Program-made: the position numbers and the translations under genes
The notes under the pieces: generated by a model
What the model saw: the letters and a program-made list of their open reading frames with translations, nothing else
What the model was told of the DNA's origin: nothing
The model's database searches: none
Origin: Candidatus Binatia bacterium
GTDB lineage: Bacteria; Desulfobacterota; Binatia; UBA12015
Length of the DNA stretch: 43,666 nt
Direction: 5' to 3'
NCBI GenBank assembly: GCA_029248525.1
Contig: JAQWJE010000023.1
Span: 1 to 43,666 of the forward strand
Shown here: piece by piece, positions 1 through 9,188 of the stretch
Position numbering within the stretch: position 1 is the first letter of the stretch
Layout of the letters: every line of letters begins with the position of its first letter

Positions 1-20
1 CCCGCACCTGCGGGCTGTTT
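1..20 (+). terminator. Right part of a possible terminator cut by the window edge
   Basis: The window opens with CCCGC-ACCT-GCGGG, a perfect 5-bp stem with a 4-nt loop, followed by CTGTTT. The right arm continues as GCGGGCTGTTT. A longer stem would form if the bases just outside the window were AAACAG, which cannot be seen. It would end a gene to the left. The rest of 21-271 shows no convincing gene and is presumably the promoter region of the following lipoprotein gene. Confidence 0.35.
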
Positions 21-271
21 GAAAAACGACGACGAACACAAATCGATGTCTCCAAACGCCGCGTGCGGCCTGCTCATGAAGCGGGCTGGGCGCGGCGTTT
101 GTGCGTGCACGCTCTTGCCGTCCGCGGCGACTCACACCGACCGATGGTATGTTTTGGATCCTGACAAGGGTCGTCGGGCTTGAGGCTGAGCCTTGCCTGG
201 CGTAGTTCAAGATGCGCACGCTAGAGTGGCCACCAGCAGCGATTCTGATTGGTGAGCGAGGGAGACAAAGC

Positions 272-1675
272 ATGATGCATCGAAAAAAGAGGTTGCCAGT
301 TATAACGGCTCTGATCTTCTCGCTGGGTATATTGCAGGCTTGCTCGGGGAGTTCCGCCGACAACGGGGAGAGCTTCCAGCCCTCCTCGCTCACCGTCAAT
401 CCCATGGCGCGGCCCGAAGGCGGGCCGGATGAGGCCTCTATTTTACGATTTCGAGTCACTCTGACCGAACCCCAACCCCGAGCGGTCACCGTGCGCTACG
501 CCACGAGTGCGATCACGGCAATACCCGGCGAGGACTACCTCGACACCTCCGGCGAATTGATCATCCCTCCGGGCGCGTTGGACGGCTCCATCGAGGTCGA
601 GTTGATCGGTGATACCGAGGAAGAACCGAACGAGAGCTTTCTCCTCTCCTTCGAGACCAGCAAGAATGCCACACCCACCGCGGAATCGGCCCGGGCGACT
701 ATCGGCAACGACGACAGCAGATGCGATGCAGCCTTCGACAAGCTCCCCAATCCATGGCTGGTCAACGGCGGCGATCCGCTGAACTTCGCTCACCGCGGCG
801 GCGTGACGGACTTCCCCGAAAACACACTCTACGCCTACACAGAGGCTGCACTTGCCGGAGCCGATGTGCTCGAGATGGATGTCTTTCAGACAAGCGACAA
901 CCATTTGGTTGTCCTGCATGATGCCGCGGGCGTCGGGCGAACGACCAACGGAGACGGGGCGATCGTCGACATGACGCTTGCCGAGGTGCAGGCGCTCGAC
1001 GCCGCCTATTGGTTTATCCCCGGCGAAGGCACCCGACGGGACCGGGATCCCGACGACTATATTTTCCGCGGGATCGCCACGGGCGAAAAGGCACCGCCAC
1101 CGGGCTACAGCGCCACAGACTTTCGCATCCCGACGCTGCCGGAAGCCCTCTCCCGCTTTGCCGATCACCGGATCAATGTGGAACTGAAGGAAGACGATGG
1201 CGAGGGTGCCTACGAGCAACAGATGGCCGACCTGTTGCTGAGCTTCGGGCGGCGCACCGACCTGATCGTCGCCACCTTCGATGACGAAGTGAGTGCGAAG
1301 TTCAAGGCCGTAGCTCCTTGTATCTATACGTCCCTGCCCCTGGGCGTCGGCTTGGATATTTTCGCGGTCTTTCTCGGCACTGGCGTCCTCCCGGAGGTGC
1401 CGCAACATATCGCCGCCCAGATCCCCCCCGACGCCAATCAGATCGGTGACGAGATCCCCGGCGACGACTCCCTGCCCATCGTTACGCCGGAACTCGTAGC
1501 CGCAGCCCACGCCGTCAACATGCCCGTTCAGGTGTGGACCATCAATGCGTGCGAAGACATGCTGTGGCTGATCGAGCTCGGAGTGGATGGCATCATGACC
1601 GATCGGCCATTACTCCTGGAATCCCTGCTGCAACAACCGCCCGGCGAACGCCGTTGCGAGCAAGCCGCCACCTGA
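272..1675 (+). CDS. Lipoprotein with Calx-beta domain and glycerophosphodiester phosphodiesterase (GDPD) domain
   Basis: Secreted lipoprotein of 467 aa predicted to hydrolyse glycerophosphodiesters to sn-glycerol-3-phosphate and an alcohol. The ATG at 272 is chosen over 212 because it places KKR, a hydrophobic stretch and the lipobox LQAC (Cys24) at the N-terminus, with a GGGAG ribosome site upstream. Residues about 38-148 look like a Calx-beta motif (VTVRYAT, GEDY, NESF, ATIGNDD), a calcium-binding beta-sandwich usually found in adhesins. Residues about 172-460 are GDPD: H174-R-G, the metal pair E201/D203, catalytic H216 in LHDA, and an E-L-K-E strand. The QVWTIN and GVDGIMTDRP end is typical of the family. 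The gene stands alone and converges on the korB operon. Its role may be phospholipid head-group scavenging outside the inner membrane. The family call is secure, the substrate is not. Confidence 0.9.
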   Translation: MMHRKKRLPVITALIFSLGILQACSGSSADNGESFQPSSLTVNPMARPEGGPDEASILRFRVTLTEPQPRAVTVRYATSAITAIPGEDYLDTSGELIIPPGALDGSIEVELIGDTEEEPNESFLLSFETSKNATPTAESARATIGNDDSRCDAAFDKLPNPWLVNGGDPLNFAHRGGVTDFPENTLYAYTEAALAGADVLEMDVFQTSDNHLVVLHDAAGVGRTTNGDGAIVDMTLAEVQALDAAYWFIPGEGTRRDRDPDDYIFRGIATGEKAPPPGYSATDFRIPTLPEALSRFADHRINVELKEDDGEGAYEQQMADLLLSFGRRTDLIVATFDDEVSAKFKAVAPCIYTSLPLGVGLDIFAVFLGTGVLPEVPQHIAAQIPPDANQIGDEIPGDDSLPIVTPELVAAAHAVNMPVQVWTINACEDMLWLIELGVDGIMTDRPLLLESLLQQPPGERRCEQAAT

Positions 1676-1693
1676 GACCCGCATGGCGAGACG

Positions 1694-1717
1694 TCAACGC
1701 AAGGAAGCGTTGATTTT
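1694..1717 (+). terminator. Rho-independent terminator overlapping the end of korB
   Basis: TCAACGC (1694-1700), loop AAGGAA, GCGTTGA (1707-1713), then TTTT (1714-1717). It lies 18 bp after the GDPD stop codon and reads correctly for the plus strand. The left arm includes the complement of the korB stop codon, so the hairpin sits inside the 3' end of the convergent gene. The T-run is short, so strength is uncertain. Confidence 0.5.
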
Positions 1718-2746
1718 CCGGAGTTGCTCGTTTCCCGGGCAGAGGTCGGCTTCGCCCAGCTGGTTGAGCGCGCGCTCGGAGGTCTCCAAAGTATCGTGAA
1801 GGTCTCTGGAGGATTCATCCATATAGATCAGACCGGTCAAAATATTTCCGGACTCCCGGTAATCCTCGATCGTGTTGATCGCCGACCGGCGATTCAGCGG
1901 ATCATGGGTCTCTGCCAACTTATGCAACTGAAGCGAGGAGCCATCATGTAGCGTCACCTCGTGGCTGGAACCCGCCGCGTACTCCGCCGTGATCTCTTTG
2001 CCCATGGGGACAAAATCAATCGTACCCGTCGCCTCGGCATGGTCACGAACGAACTCGTAGCTCTTGGTCGAAGCCGGATTATTGTTGAACGTCACGCACG
2101 GAGACACGACATCGATAAAGGCGAAGCCCCGATGGCTGATGGCCGCCTTGATCAGCGGCACCAGTTGGTCCTTGTCACCCGAGAAGCTGCGCGCGACCAG
2201 AGTGGCACCCATCTGCAAAGCCGTGGCGCAGAGGTCGATCGAATTAAACGGATTCGGGTCGCCTTTCTTGCTCGCCGACCCCTCATCGGCCGTCGCCGAA
2301 TCCTGCCCCTTCGTGAGTCCGTAGCAGCCGTTATTCATCACGATATAGACCATGTTCAGGTTGCGCCGAGCGATATGCGCGAACTGGCCCATTCCGATGG
2401 AAGCTGTATCGCCATCCCCGGAAACACCCATATAAAGGAGATCGCGATTGGCCAACGCCGCCCCGGTCACCACCGACGGCATCCGTCCGTGGACCGAGTT
2501 GAACCCGTGCGAATTCCCGAGAAAGTAGGTCGGAGTTTTCGACGAGCATCCAATCCCCGAGAGCTTCGCAATCTTGTGCGGTTCAATCGACAGCTCGTGC
2601 GCCGCACGCACGATCGAACCGGAAATCGAATCGTGCCCACAACCAGCGCATAAGGTCGAGAGGGCGCCCTCGTAGTCCGCCTTGGTGTACCCAAGATTAT
2701 TGACCGGCAGGTCTGGGTGACGAAACGTAGGTGTCAGGTAACTCAT
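1694..2746 (-). CDS. korB: 2-oxoacid:ferredoxin oxidoreductase, beta (TPP-binding) subunit
   Basis: Beta subunit (350 aa) of a 2-oxoglutarate-type ferredoxin oxidoreductase. The complex oxidises a 2-oxoacid with CoA to acyl-CoA and CO2 and passes electrons to ferredoxin. The thiamine diphosphate motif is visible as GDGDTAS at about 110 through NN at 138-139. The four cysteines C33, C36 (CAGCGH), C67 (GIGCSS) and C217 (SPCVTF) match the spacing of the single 4Fe-4S cluster in two-subunit archaeal OFORs. The start codon overlaps the korA stop as ATGA (2743-2746), so the two are translationally coupled. The partner subunit is a gamma-alpha fusion, which fits the Kor type of aerobes such as mycobacteria. 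Substrate preference (2-oxoglutarate, pyruvate or branched oxoacids) cannot be fixed from sequence. Confidence 0.93.
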   Translation of the reverse strand: MSYLTPTFRHPDLPVNNLGYTKADYEGALSTLCAGCGHDSISGSIVRAAHELSIEPHKIAKLSGIGCSSKTPTYFLGNSHGFNSVHGRMPSVVTGAALANRDLLYMGVSGDGDTASIGMGQFAHIARRNLNMVYIVMNNGCYGLTKGQDSATADEGSASKKGDPNPFNSIDLCATALQMGATLVARSFSGDKDQLVPLIKAAISHRGFAFIDVVSPCVTFNNNPASTKSYEFVRDHAEATGTIDFVPMGKEITAEYAAGSSHEVTLHDGSSLQLHKLAETHDPLNRRSAINTIEDYRESGNILTGLIYMDESSRDLHDTLETSERALNQLGEADLCPGNEQLRKINASLR

Positions 2747-4608
2747 GCGGAATCTCCGGCGCCACGGATAGCGATGTTCTCACGATGAAAAGGCGTAATA
2801 TCCCCGCCCTCCTGGTATCTCCTGATTTGCTTGCGGATATTGCGAGCACTGATCGGGTTTCCATCAAAGCTCAGAACCGGCTTGAGTTGATCGGGGGCCA
2901 GTCCGAGCTCGGTCATCAGCAATGTCCGCAATTGTGCATCCCGATTTTGCTCGATCACATACACTCGCTCGTGCTTTTCGATGAACTCGCGCACAATATG
3001 ACTGAACGGGAACGCGCGCACCCGCATGGCATCCAGGTAAATGCCGTCATCTGCGAGATAGTCGAGGGCCTCGCGGGAGGAAGCCTCGCTGGTGCCGTAA
3101 TAGAGCACGGCCGCGTCGGTATCCTGATCGGATTCGATAATCTCCGGAGCCGGAAGATGCTCGGGAATCGTATCCCATTTGCGCATCAGGCGAAGCATAT
3201 TCTTCTCGTACTCCTCGCCCTTTTCCGTGTAGATGGCGAACTCGTCGCGAGAGGTACCCCGGGTAAAGAAGGACCCTCGCGTCGCGTGCGTCCCGGGGTA
3301 GGTCCGATAGCAGATCCCGTCGCCGTCGACGTCGAGGTACCGGCCGAACTCCTTGCCCGCTTCGAGCTCCTCGGCCGTCATCACCTTGCCCCGGTCAAAC
3401 TCGCGGGCATCATCCCATTCCAGAGGACTCGAGATATGATCGTTCATGCCGAGATCGAGATCCGTCATCAGAATAATCGGCGTCTGCAAGCGCTCCGCAA
3501 GATCGAGCGATTTCGCCCCGAGGTCAAAGCATTCGCGCGGCGTCGACGGAAAGAGCAGGACCTGCTTGGTATCGCCATGGGAAGCATAAGCACAGGACAG
3601 GACATCCGACTGTTGGGTCCGCGTCGGCATGCCCGTGGACGGCCCGGCACGTTGCACGTTGAAAAGCACCGTGGGAATCTCCGCGAAGTAGGCAAGCCCC
3701 AGAAATTCGCTCATCAATGAAATTCCGGGACCGGAGGTCGCGGTGAACGCGCGGGCGCCGTTCCAACTGGCGCCGATCACCATACCGATAGCGGCAAGTT
3801 CATCCTCTGCCTGAACAATGGCGTAGTTGCGACGGCCGGTTTCCGGATCGACGCGCAGACGCTTGCAATATTTCTCGAAGGCATCGACGACCGACGTCGA
3901 CGGTGTGATCGGGTACCACGCGGCCACCGTAGCGCCACCATAAATAGCGCCCAGGCCCAGCGCCGTATTCCCATCGAGAAGAATGGAATCCCGGGGCCCT
4001 TCGCGGGCTTCAACGCGGACACCCAGAGGGCACTCGAGATGGTTACGCGCCCAATCATGACCCAATTCCAGTGCGTGAATATTCGGCTGGATCAGCCTGT
4101 CTTTTCCCTTGAACTGATCCTCGACCAGACCGGTGAGCACCTCGAAGTCCATATCCAGCAGCGCCGCGAGCGCACCGACATAGATGACGTTTTTGAACAG
4201 CTGGCGCTGGCGAGGGTCTTTATACTCCTCGTTGCAGATCCGCGTCAGAGGAATACCGATAATCGAGACATCATCGCGCAGCAGGCGGAGATCCAGTGGC
4301 TTCGTGTTGTCGTACACGAAGTAGCCACCCGGCTCGACCTCCTGGATGTCCTGCGCCATGCTCTGCGGATTCACGGAAAGCGCGATATCCACGCCGCCCC
4401 GCCGACCCAGATAGCCCTTCTCCGACACCCGGACTTCGTACCAGGTAGGCAGACCCTGAATATTGGATGGAAAGATATTCTTCGGAGCTACCGGCAGACC
4501 CATGCGGAACAGAGCCTTGGCAAACATATTGTTGGCGCTGGCAGAACCTGTTCCGTTCACATTGGCGAATTTGATGACGAGGTCATTCACCGAAGCAAGG
4601 GGCTTCAT
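2743..4608 (-). CDS. korA: 2-oxoacid:ferredoxin oxidoreductase, fused gamma-alpha subunit
   Basis: Large subunit (621 aa) of the same complex. Residues 1 to about 185 form the gamma domain (VIKFANVNGTGSAS..., PSNIQG). The rest is the alpha domain with the pyrimidine-binding region (GNTALGLGAIYGG, YPITPSTS, QAEDELAAIG) and the typical RAGPSTGMPTRTQQSD segment, followed by the C-terminal domain (YYGTSEASSREALD, VYVIEQNRDAQLR). The ATG at 4608 is chosen over one at 4686 because it overlaps the upstream stop codon as ATGA (4605-4608) and begins directly with the gamma domain. The gene overlaps korB by 4 bp as well, so all three genes form one coupled transcript. The gamma-domain P-loop-like loop reads NVNGTGS rather than the usual GDSGDG-like form, a small deviation. 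Confidence 0.93.
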   Translation of the reverse strand: MKPLASVNDLVIKFANVNGTGSASANNMFAKALFRMGLPVAPKNIFPSNIQGLPTWYEVRVSEKGYLGRRGGVDIALSVNPQSMAQDIQEVEPGGYFVYDNTKPLDLRLLRDDVSIIGIPLTRICNEEYKDPRQRQLFKNVIYVGALAALLDMDFEVLTGLVEDQFKGKDRLIQPNIHALELGHDWARNHLECPLGVRVEAREGPRDSILLDGNTALGLGAIYGGATVAAWYPITPSTSVVDAFEKYCKRLRVDPETGRRNYAIVQAEDELAAIGMVIGASWNGARAFTATSGPGISLMSEFLGLAYFAEIPTVLFNVQRAGPSTGMPTRTQQSDVLSCAYASHGDTKQVLLFPSTPRECFDLGAKSLDLAERLQTPIILMTDLDLGMNDHISSPLEWDDAREFDRGKVMTAEELEAGKEFGRYLDVDGDGICYRTYPGTHATRGSFFTRGTSRDEFAIYTEKGEEYEKNMLRLMRKWDTIPEHLPAPEIIESDQDTDAAVLYYGTSEASSREALDYLADDGIYLDAMRVRAFPFSHIVREFIEKHERVYVIEQNRDAQLRTLLMTELGLAPDQLKPVLSFDGNPISARNIRKQIRRYQEGGDITPFHRENIAIRGAGDSA

Positions 4609-6389
4609 GCCGGCTGTCCTGCCTTGCTCACCTGGTAGAGGAATTTCTGCATATCCCACGCCGCCGTGGGGCAGCGCTCCGCGCATAGCCCACAGTGCAG
4701 ACAGACGTCCTCGTCCTTCACCATGATCCGAGCCGTCGGCAGCAGCTCGGATACGTATAGATCCTGCGTTGCATTGGCCGCCGGCGCCGACAGGCGGGTG
4801 CGGAGGTCGTCTTCCTCACCGTCTCCGGTGAAGGTAATACAATCCGTAGGACAGACATCCACACAGGCATCGCATTCGATACAGAGAGGCGTATCGAAGA
4901 CCGTCTGCACATCGCAGTTCAAGCAGCGCTGGGTTTCCTGATAACCCGTCGCCTGATCGAAGCCGAGTTCCACCTCCATCTTGCGATCAGCGAGGGTTTC
5001 CGCAAGCGGCGCCATCGGCACCACATAGCGATCGTCGTCTGCGATGCCGTTATCGTAGCTCCACTCGTGGACGCCCATTTTTTGGCTGACCAGGTTCACC
5101 ATCGGGTGCAACCGATCGGTGACGCTCTTGCCATTGAGGAAAAGGTCGATGCTGACGGCAGCCTGATGCCCATGGGCCACCGCGGTGATCACATTTTCCG
5201 GGCCGAATGCCGCATCGCCGCCGAAGAAGACTTTTTCATTAGTCGACTGGAAGGTGACCTTGTCCACGACCGGCATATCCCATTTGCCAAACTCGATGCC
5301 GATATCTCGCTCGATCCAGGGGAACGAGTTTTCCTGACCAATGGCCATCAGCACCGCATCGGCTTCCATGAACACCAGGTCCTCATCGGTGGGAATCAGA
5401 CGGCGTCTGCCGTCGGCGTCGTATTCGGCGCGGACCTTCTCGAAATGCATGCCCTTCAGACGGCCCTCTTCCACCACGAAATCCTTGGGGACGTGATTGT
5501 CGAAAATCGGGATCCCCTCATGCTGAGCATCTTCCTTTTCCCAAGGTGACGCCTTCATATCCGCATAGGGCGAGCGCACGACCACACGCACATCGTCGCC
5601 GCCGAGTCGCTTGGACGTCCGGCAGCAATCCATTGCAGTGTTCCCACCGCCCAGTACCAACACTCGCTTGCCAATCTCGTGAGTGTGCTCAAAGGCAACC
5701 GACGACAACCAGTCGATACCGAGATGAACATTCGCGGTCACGTCCTCGAGGCCCGGTAGTTCCAGTCCCTTGCCGCGCGGAGCACCCGTGCCGACGAATA
5801 CCGCATCGTAGTCTTGGTCAAGAATTGACTTGAGGCTCTCCACTTCGACATCGAATGTCGCGTTGACCCCACGATCGAGGATATAATTCACTTCCTCGTC
5901 CAGAACCCCCACCGGCAATCTAAAAGCAGGGATCTGACTGCGCATCATCCCGCCACCGGCGAATTGGTTATCGAAGATATCGATAATATAGCCGAGCGGC
6001 GCCAGATCACGCGCCACCGTCAGGGAAGCAGGCCCGGCGCCGATCAGGGCGATGCGCTTCCCATTTTTCTTTTCCGGGATCACCGGGAGTCGGCTTTCGA
6101 CCGTTGCCGCATCCTTGTTGTCGGCAGCGACACGTTTGAGCCGGCAAATGGCGACGGGCTCTTCTTCGATCCGACCACGCCGGCACGCTGGTTCGCAGGG
6201 GCGATCGCAGGTCCGACCCAATATCCCGGGAAATACATTCGACTCCCAATTCACCATATAAGCGTCGCTGTAGCGGCCCTCAGCAATGAGTCGAATATAT
6301 TCGGGCACCGGCGTATGAGCCGGGCAGGCGTATTGGCAATCCACTACCTTGTGGAAGTACTCCGGGTTCTTCGTATCAGTTGCTTTCAC
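4605..6389 (-). CDS. GltD/NfnB-like NAD(P)H flavoprotein with C-terminal 2x[4Fe-4S] ferredoxin domain
   Basis: First gene of the Kor operon, 594 aa. The N-terminus has the GltD-type Fe-S cysteines (C18, C22, C61, C65, C69). The FAD-binding motif GAGPAS is at 117-122 and the NAD(P)-binding motif GGGNTAMDC at 247-255. FGGDAAFG at about 389-396 is the second FAD motif. Cysteines C489 and C492 precede a bacterial ferredoxin domain with two clusters: C503/C506/C509/C513 and C563/C566/C569/C573. The role inferred is transfer of electrons between KorAB ferredoxin and the NAD(P) pool, possibly as a dedicated ferredoxin:NAD(P) oxidoreductase. The start is GTG at 6389 with only a weak ribosome site. 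MKATDTKNPEYFHK is a sensible family N-terminus, but an upstream start cannot be excluded. The region 6390-6616 upstream holds no other gene. Confidence 0.88.
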   Translation of the reverse strand: MKATDTKNPEYFHKVVDCQYACPAHTPVPEYIRLIAEGRYSDAYMVNWESNVFPGILGRTCDRPCEPACRRGRIEEEPVAICRLKRVAADNKDAATVESRLPVIPEKKNGKRIALIGAGPASLTVARDLAPLGYIIDIFDNQFAGGGMMRSQIPAFRLPVGVLDEEVNYILDRGVNATFDVEVESLKSILDQDYDAVFVGTGAPRGKGLELPGLEDVTANVHLGIDWLSSVAFEHTHEIGKRVLVLGGGNTAMDCCRTSKRLGGDDVRVVVRSPYADMKASPWEKEDAQHEGIPIFDNHVPKDFVVEEGRLKGMHFEKVRAEYDADGRRRLIPTDEDLVFMEADAVLMAIGQENSFPWIERDIGIEFGKWDMPVVDKVTFQSTNEKVFFGGDAAFGPENVITAVAHGHQAAVSIDLFLNGKSVTDRLHPMVNLVSQKMGVHEWSYDNGIADDDRYVVPMAPLAETLADRKMEVELGFDQATGYQETQRCLNCDVQTVFDTPLCIECDACVDVCPTDCITFTGDGEEDDLRTRLSAPAANATQDLYVSELLPTARIMVKDEDVCLHCGLCAERCPTAAWDMQKFLYQVSKAGQPA

Positions 6390-6616
6390 GGTTACCGCTC
6401 GCTCGGATTCAGGGCCATGGACGACCCATCCGGGCCGACCAAAATCATACTGTCATAGTCAACCGGGTTTTTCATTACCCGCAGCGAGCAGTTCTGATTC
6501 TTTTCCGTAAAGGATGCTTATGCGCAAGATAAGCCAACCTTGCCGAGGGCCGGAAGGCCATGCCGCCGAATCAGCAACCCTTGCGTGACGATATGCACCG
6601 CAGGGGGCTGCGCGAA

Positions 6617-8122
6617 TCAATCATCGGAGGTTTCGGGAGGCGGATCGGCGTAACCCAATGTCTCGAGACGCTCGAGATGAGACTCTCGCGTAATCGTGTA
6701 CTTCGAAACCAGATAGGTCGAGATCGCGGGCAACGACACCCCAAGGATCAGGTGGAAGACGGCCAGACGGTGCATGGGTTCGCGCATCGATTCCACTGTG
6801 GGCTCGACAGCATCGAAACCGAAAACCGACAAGAGGATCCCGGTAATCCAGACTCCGCCTGCACTCATGGTCTTTTGAACCAGCGCCGGCCCGGCCGACA
6901 GCAGCCCTTCGCTGCGGCGCCCCGTGACTTCCTGGCTTTGCTCCACGATGTCGGCCACCATCGAGCCGATCAGAATGAAGCCCCCAACCGACAGTGCGCC
7001 CATCAAGCTCACGTGAGCCAGCAAAATCCACCAGAGGAGATCGGTACCGTTCGGAGGAAAGAAAAGCGTGCCGGTGGCTTCACTGAGAAGGCGCAGCGCC
7101 AGAGGGAGCGGGCCCAAAACGACCGTTGTCGAGAAGAGCCCGACCGCAAGGCGCTTCTTGTCGCGCCCCACCGCCAAACGTGATGTCAAAAGAGCCGCCG
7201 CAATCACGGCGAGCCCCTGCACGATCGGAATGGGCGTCAACTGCGCCGGAACCCACTGCCAGAAGTAGATATTATAATACTGATCGGTCCCCGACTGGAG
7301 ACCGATGAAGAGTGCGAACACCAACCCCGCGAGAAAGATCACCACCCATGATCGATTGGCGAGGGTTTCCCGAGCCTCACGAAGAAAATCTCCGAAGCGG
7401 AGCCTCCCGGTTTCGGGGGGCACGTAGAGGTGGTCGATTTTTCCCTGCAGGCCGACGGTCGAGAACACGCAGGAAATGAAGACAGCTACGGCTGCCGCCA
7501 GCGCCATCGACTCATAACCTTCCGGATTGAGAAGCGCCTTCGAGCCGGTGTAGACACCGGTCTCGGGAAAGAAGAACGCGTAGATGCAGGCGACCATCCC
7601 GGCGCCCCCCAGCCACGCGAACGCCGTAGCCACTCCCACCAATGCTGTCCGCTGCTCGTAGTCTTTGGTCAATTCCGGGCCCAGAGCTTGCCTCGGCACT
7701 TCGTAGAACGTCATCGAGAGCCGCACCGCCATCGACATCAGGAGCAGATAGAGAAAGAGATCGTCCGACGCGACCCAAACCGGCGGTTGCAGAATGAAAT
7801 AGATCGAGCACGAAAAGGGGAGGATGCTGGCATACATGAACGGATGCCGGCGGCCGAGCCGGGACTTCACCCGATCCGACCAGGCGCCGATCAGCGGGTC
7901 CGAGACCGCGTCGAGGACCAATGCAAGAGCGAGTGCCGAACTGGCCAGGAACGGATCCATTCCCAGAACCTGATTGTAGTAAAGCAGGACAAACGAAGCG
8001 AAAAGAATGTTTTTGATGCCGACCGCAACCGCACCCGAGCCGTAGTAGAACATCGTGGCGCCGGTGGCCTTCTGCATTTTGGTTGGTGTCGCCTCGGTTG
8101 TTTTCTTGAAGGAATCGGACAT
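6617..8122 (-). CDS. MFS transporter, GPH (MelB-like) family
   Basis: Inner-membrane transporter of 501 aa with about 12 hydrophobic segments. The family signature between helices 2 and 3 is clear: DAVSDPLIGAWSDR followed by SRLGRRHPF (about residues 71-95), as in glycoside-pentoside-hexuronide:cation symporters. A second loop has ALGPELTKDYEQRTAL, also typical of GPH proteins. The N-terminus carries a polar leader of about 20 residues before the first helix. It is divergent from the SDR gene at 8297 across 174 bp, so the two may share a control region. Bacterial GPH relatives outside sugar transport import varied organic acids or glycosides, so the substrate is open. Its place beside the catabolic cluster suggests it could import that substrate, which is inference. 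Confidence 0.88.
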   Translation of the reverse strand: MSDSFKKTTEATPTKMQKATGATMFYYGSGAVAVGIKNILFASFVLLYYNQVLGMDPFLASSALALALVLDAVSDPLIGAWSDRVKSRLGRRHPFMYASILPFSCSIYFILQPPVWVASDDLFLYLLLMSMAVRLSMTFYEVPRQALGPELTKDYEQRTALVGVATAFAWLGGAGMVACIYAFFFPETGVYTGSKALLNPEGYESMALAAAVAVFISCVFSTVGLQGKIDHLYVPPETGRLRFGDFLREARETLANRSWVVIFLAGLVFALFIGLQSGTDQYYNIYFWQWVPAQLTPIPIVQGLAVIAAALLTSRLAVGRDKKRLAVGLFSTTVVLGPLPLALRLLSEATGTLFFPPNGTDLLWWILLAHVSLMGALSVGGFILIGSMVADIVEQSQEVTGRRSEGLLSAGPALVQKTMSAGGVWITGILLSVFGFDAVEPTVESMREPMHRLAVFHLILGVSLPAISTYLVSKYTITRESHLERLETLGYADPPPETSDD

Positions 8123-8296
8123 AAGCCTGCGTTCGAACGTTGCCTACTATGGCACGCGACGCATCGCTTGGGGAGGGGCCGAGCAACACCGCCCTCTCGA
8201 CGGTGAAAGACACAGACCGCGGCAACGCTCATCCCGCCCACGCGACGCTGTGCCCTTCGCTTGCGTTCCCCGCACGTGCGCGACACCTATGGACCC

Positions 8297-9076
8297 ATGG
8301 AACTCAGCGATAAAGTAGCAATCATAACCGGAGCGGCCCGCGGTGTCGGCGCCGCGATCGCGCACCGGATAGCAAAGGCAGGTGCCCAAGTGATCCTCGC
8401 CGACGTCCGGGATGACGAGGGCGCAAGGATCGCCGCCGAGATCGGCCCGAACGCGAGCTTCGCCCACCTCGACGTCACCGATGAGACCCAATGGAACCAA
8501 CTGGTCGAGACGGTTGTCCGCGACAAAGGCCGACTCGACATCCTGGTGAACAATGCGGCCGTCCTCGACATTGGTCGGATCAGCAACACGTCGGCGGCAA
8601 CTTTTCGGCGCGTCCTCGATGTAAATACGACCGGACCTTTTCTCGGTACCCAGGCGGCCTACGTCCCGATGGCGGCGCAGGGCAAGGGCGCGGTGATCAA
8701 TATTGGCTCGATTGACGGGATGTTCGGCACCAATGGGCTGAGCGCCTACGTCACCTCCAAATTCGGCTTGCGGGGTCTCACCAAAGCCGCCGCCCTCGAA
8801 TTCGGGCGCGACGGGATTCGCGTCAATTATATCGCCAGCGGCGGCGGCAACCCCCAGATGTACGAGCCCTGGATGGAGAAGATCCTGCCATTTCTCGACG
8901 ACACGGTAGCCTTCCAGAACGACCGCGCCATTCCCGGAGGAGCCCCCGCCGAGGCGATCGCGGATGCCGTCGTCTTTCTGGCCTCGGACGCCGCCACCCA
9001 CATCACCGGGGCCGAGTTACCGGTCGACAACGGAGCGACTGCCGGCCATTTCATTGCCGGGTTCAACAGTCTCTGA
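8297..9076 (+). CDS. SDR family NAD(P)-dependent oxidoreductase
   Basis: Classical short-chain dehydrogenase of 259 aa. It has the cofactor motif TGAARGVG (11-18), NNAA, a catalytic Ser in NIGSIDG and the Tyr-Lys pair in YVTSK. DVRDDE after the second strand suggests NAD rather than NADP preference. The C-terminal part (ASDAATHITGAELPVDNGAT) is normal for the 3-alpha/7-alpha-hydroxysteroid dehydrogenase and BKR-like groups. The ATG at 8297 was chosen because MELSDKVAIITG is the standard SDR opening. Upstream codons to 8261 lack a reason to be translated. It is separated by 197 bp from the GntR gene and is probably its own transcript. Substrate unknown. Confidence 0.9.
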   Translation: MELSDKVAIITGAARGVGAAIAHRIAKAGAQVILADVRDDEGARIAAEIGPNASFAHLDVTDETQWNQLVETVVRDKGRLDILVNNAAVLDIGRISNTSAATFRRVLDVNTTGPFLGTQAAYVPMAAQGKGAVINIGSIDGMFGTNGLSAYVTSKFGLRGLTKAAALEFGRDGIRVNYIASGGGNPQMYEPWMEKILPFLDDTVAFQNDRAIPGGAPAEAIADAVVFLASDAATHITGAELPVDNGATAGHFIAGFNSL

Positions 9077-9188
9077 AGACGGGCCTGCATCCCGCGACAC
9101 CTCGGCCGGAGCGCTGCCGGGGAGCAATTGGTCGGATTCCGCCCCCCGGAGCGATAAAAGATTTCCGTGCGTGAATCAGCGGTTTTTC

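Noticed and set aside
443-1510. Minus-strand frame of 355 codons opposite the GDPD gene
   Set aside because: No family features and no ribosome site. GDPD motifs on the plus strand are unambiguous.
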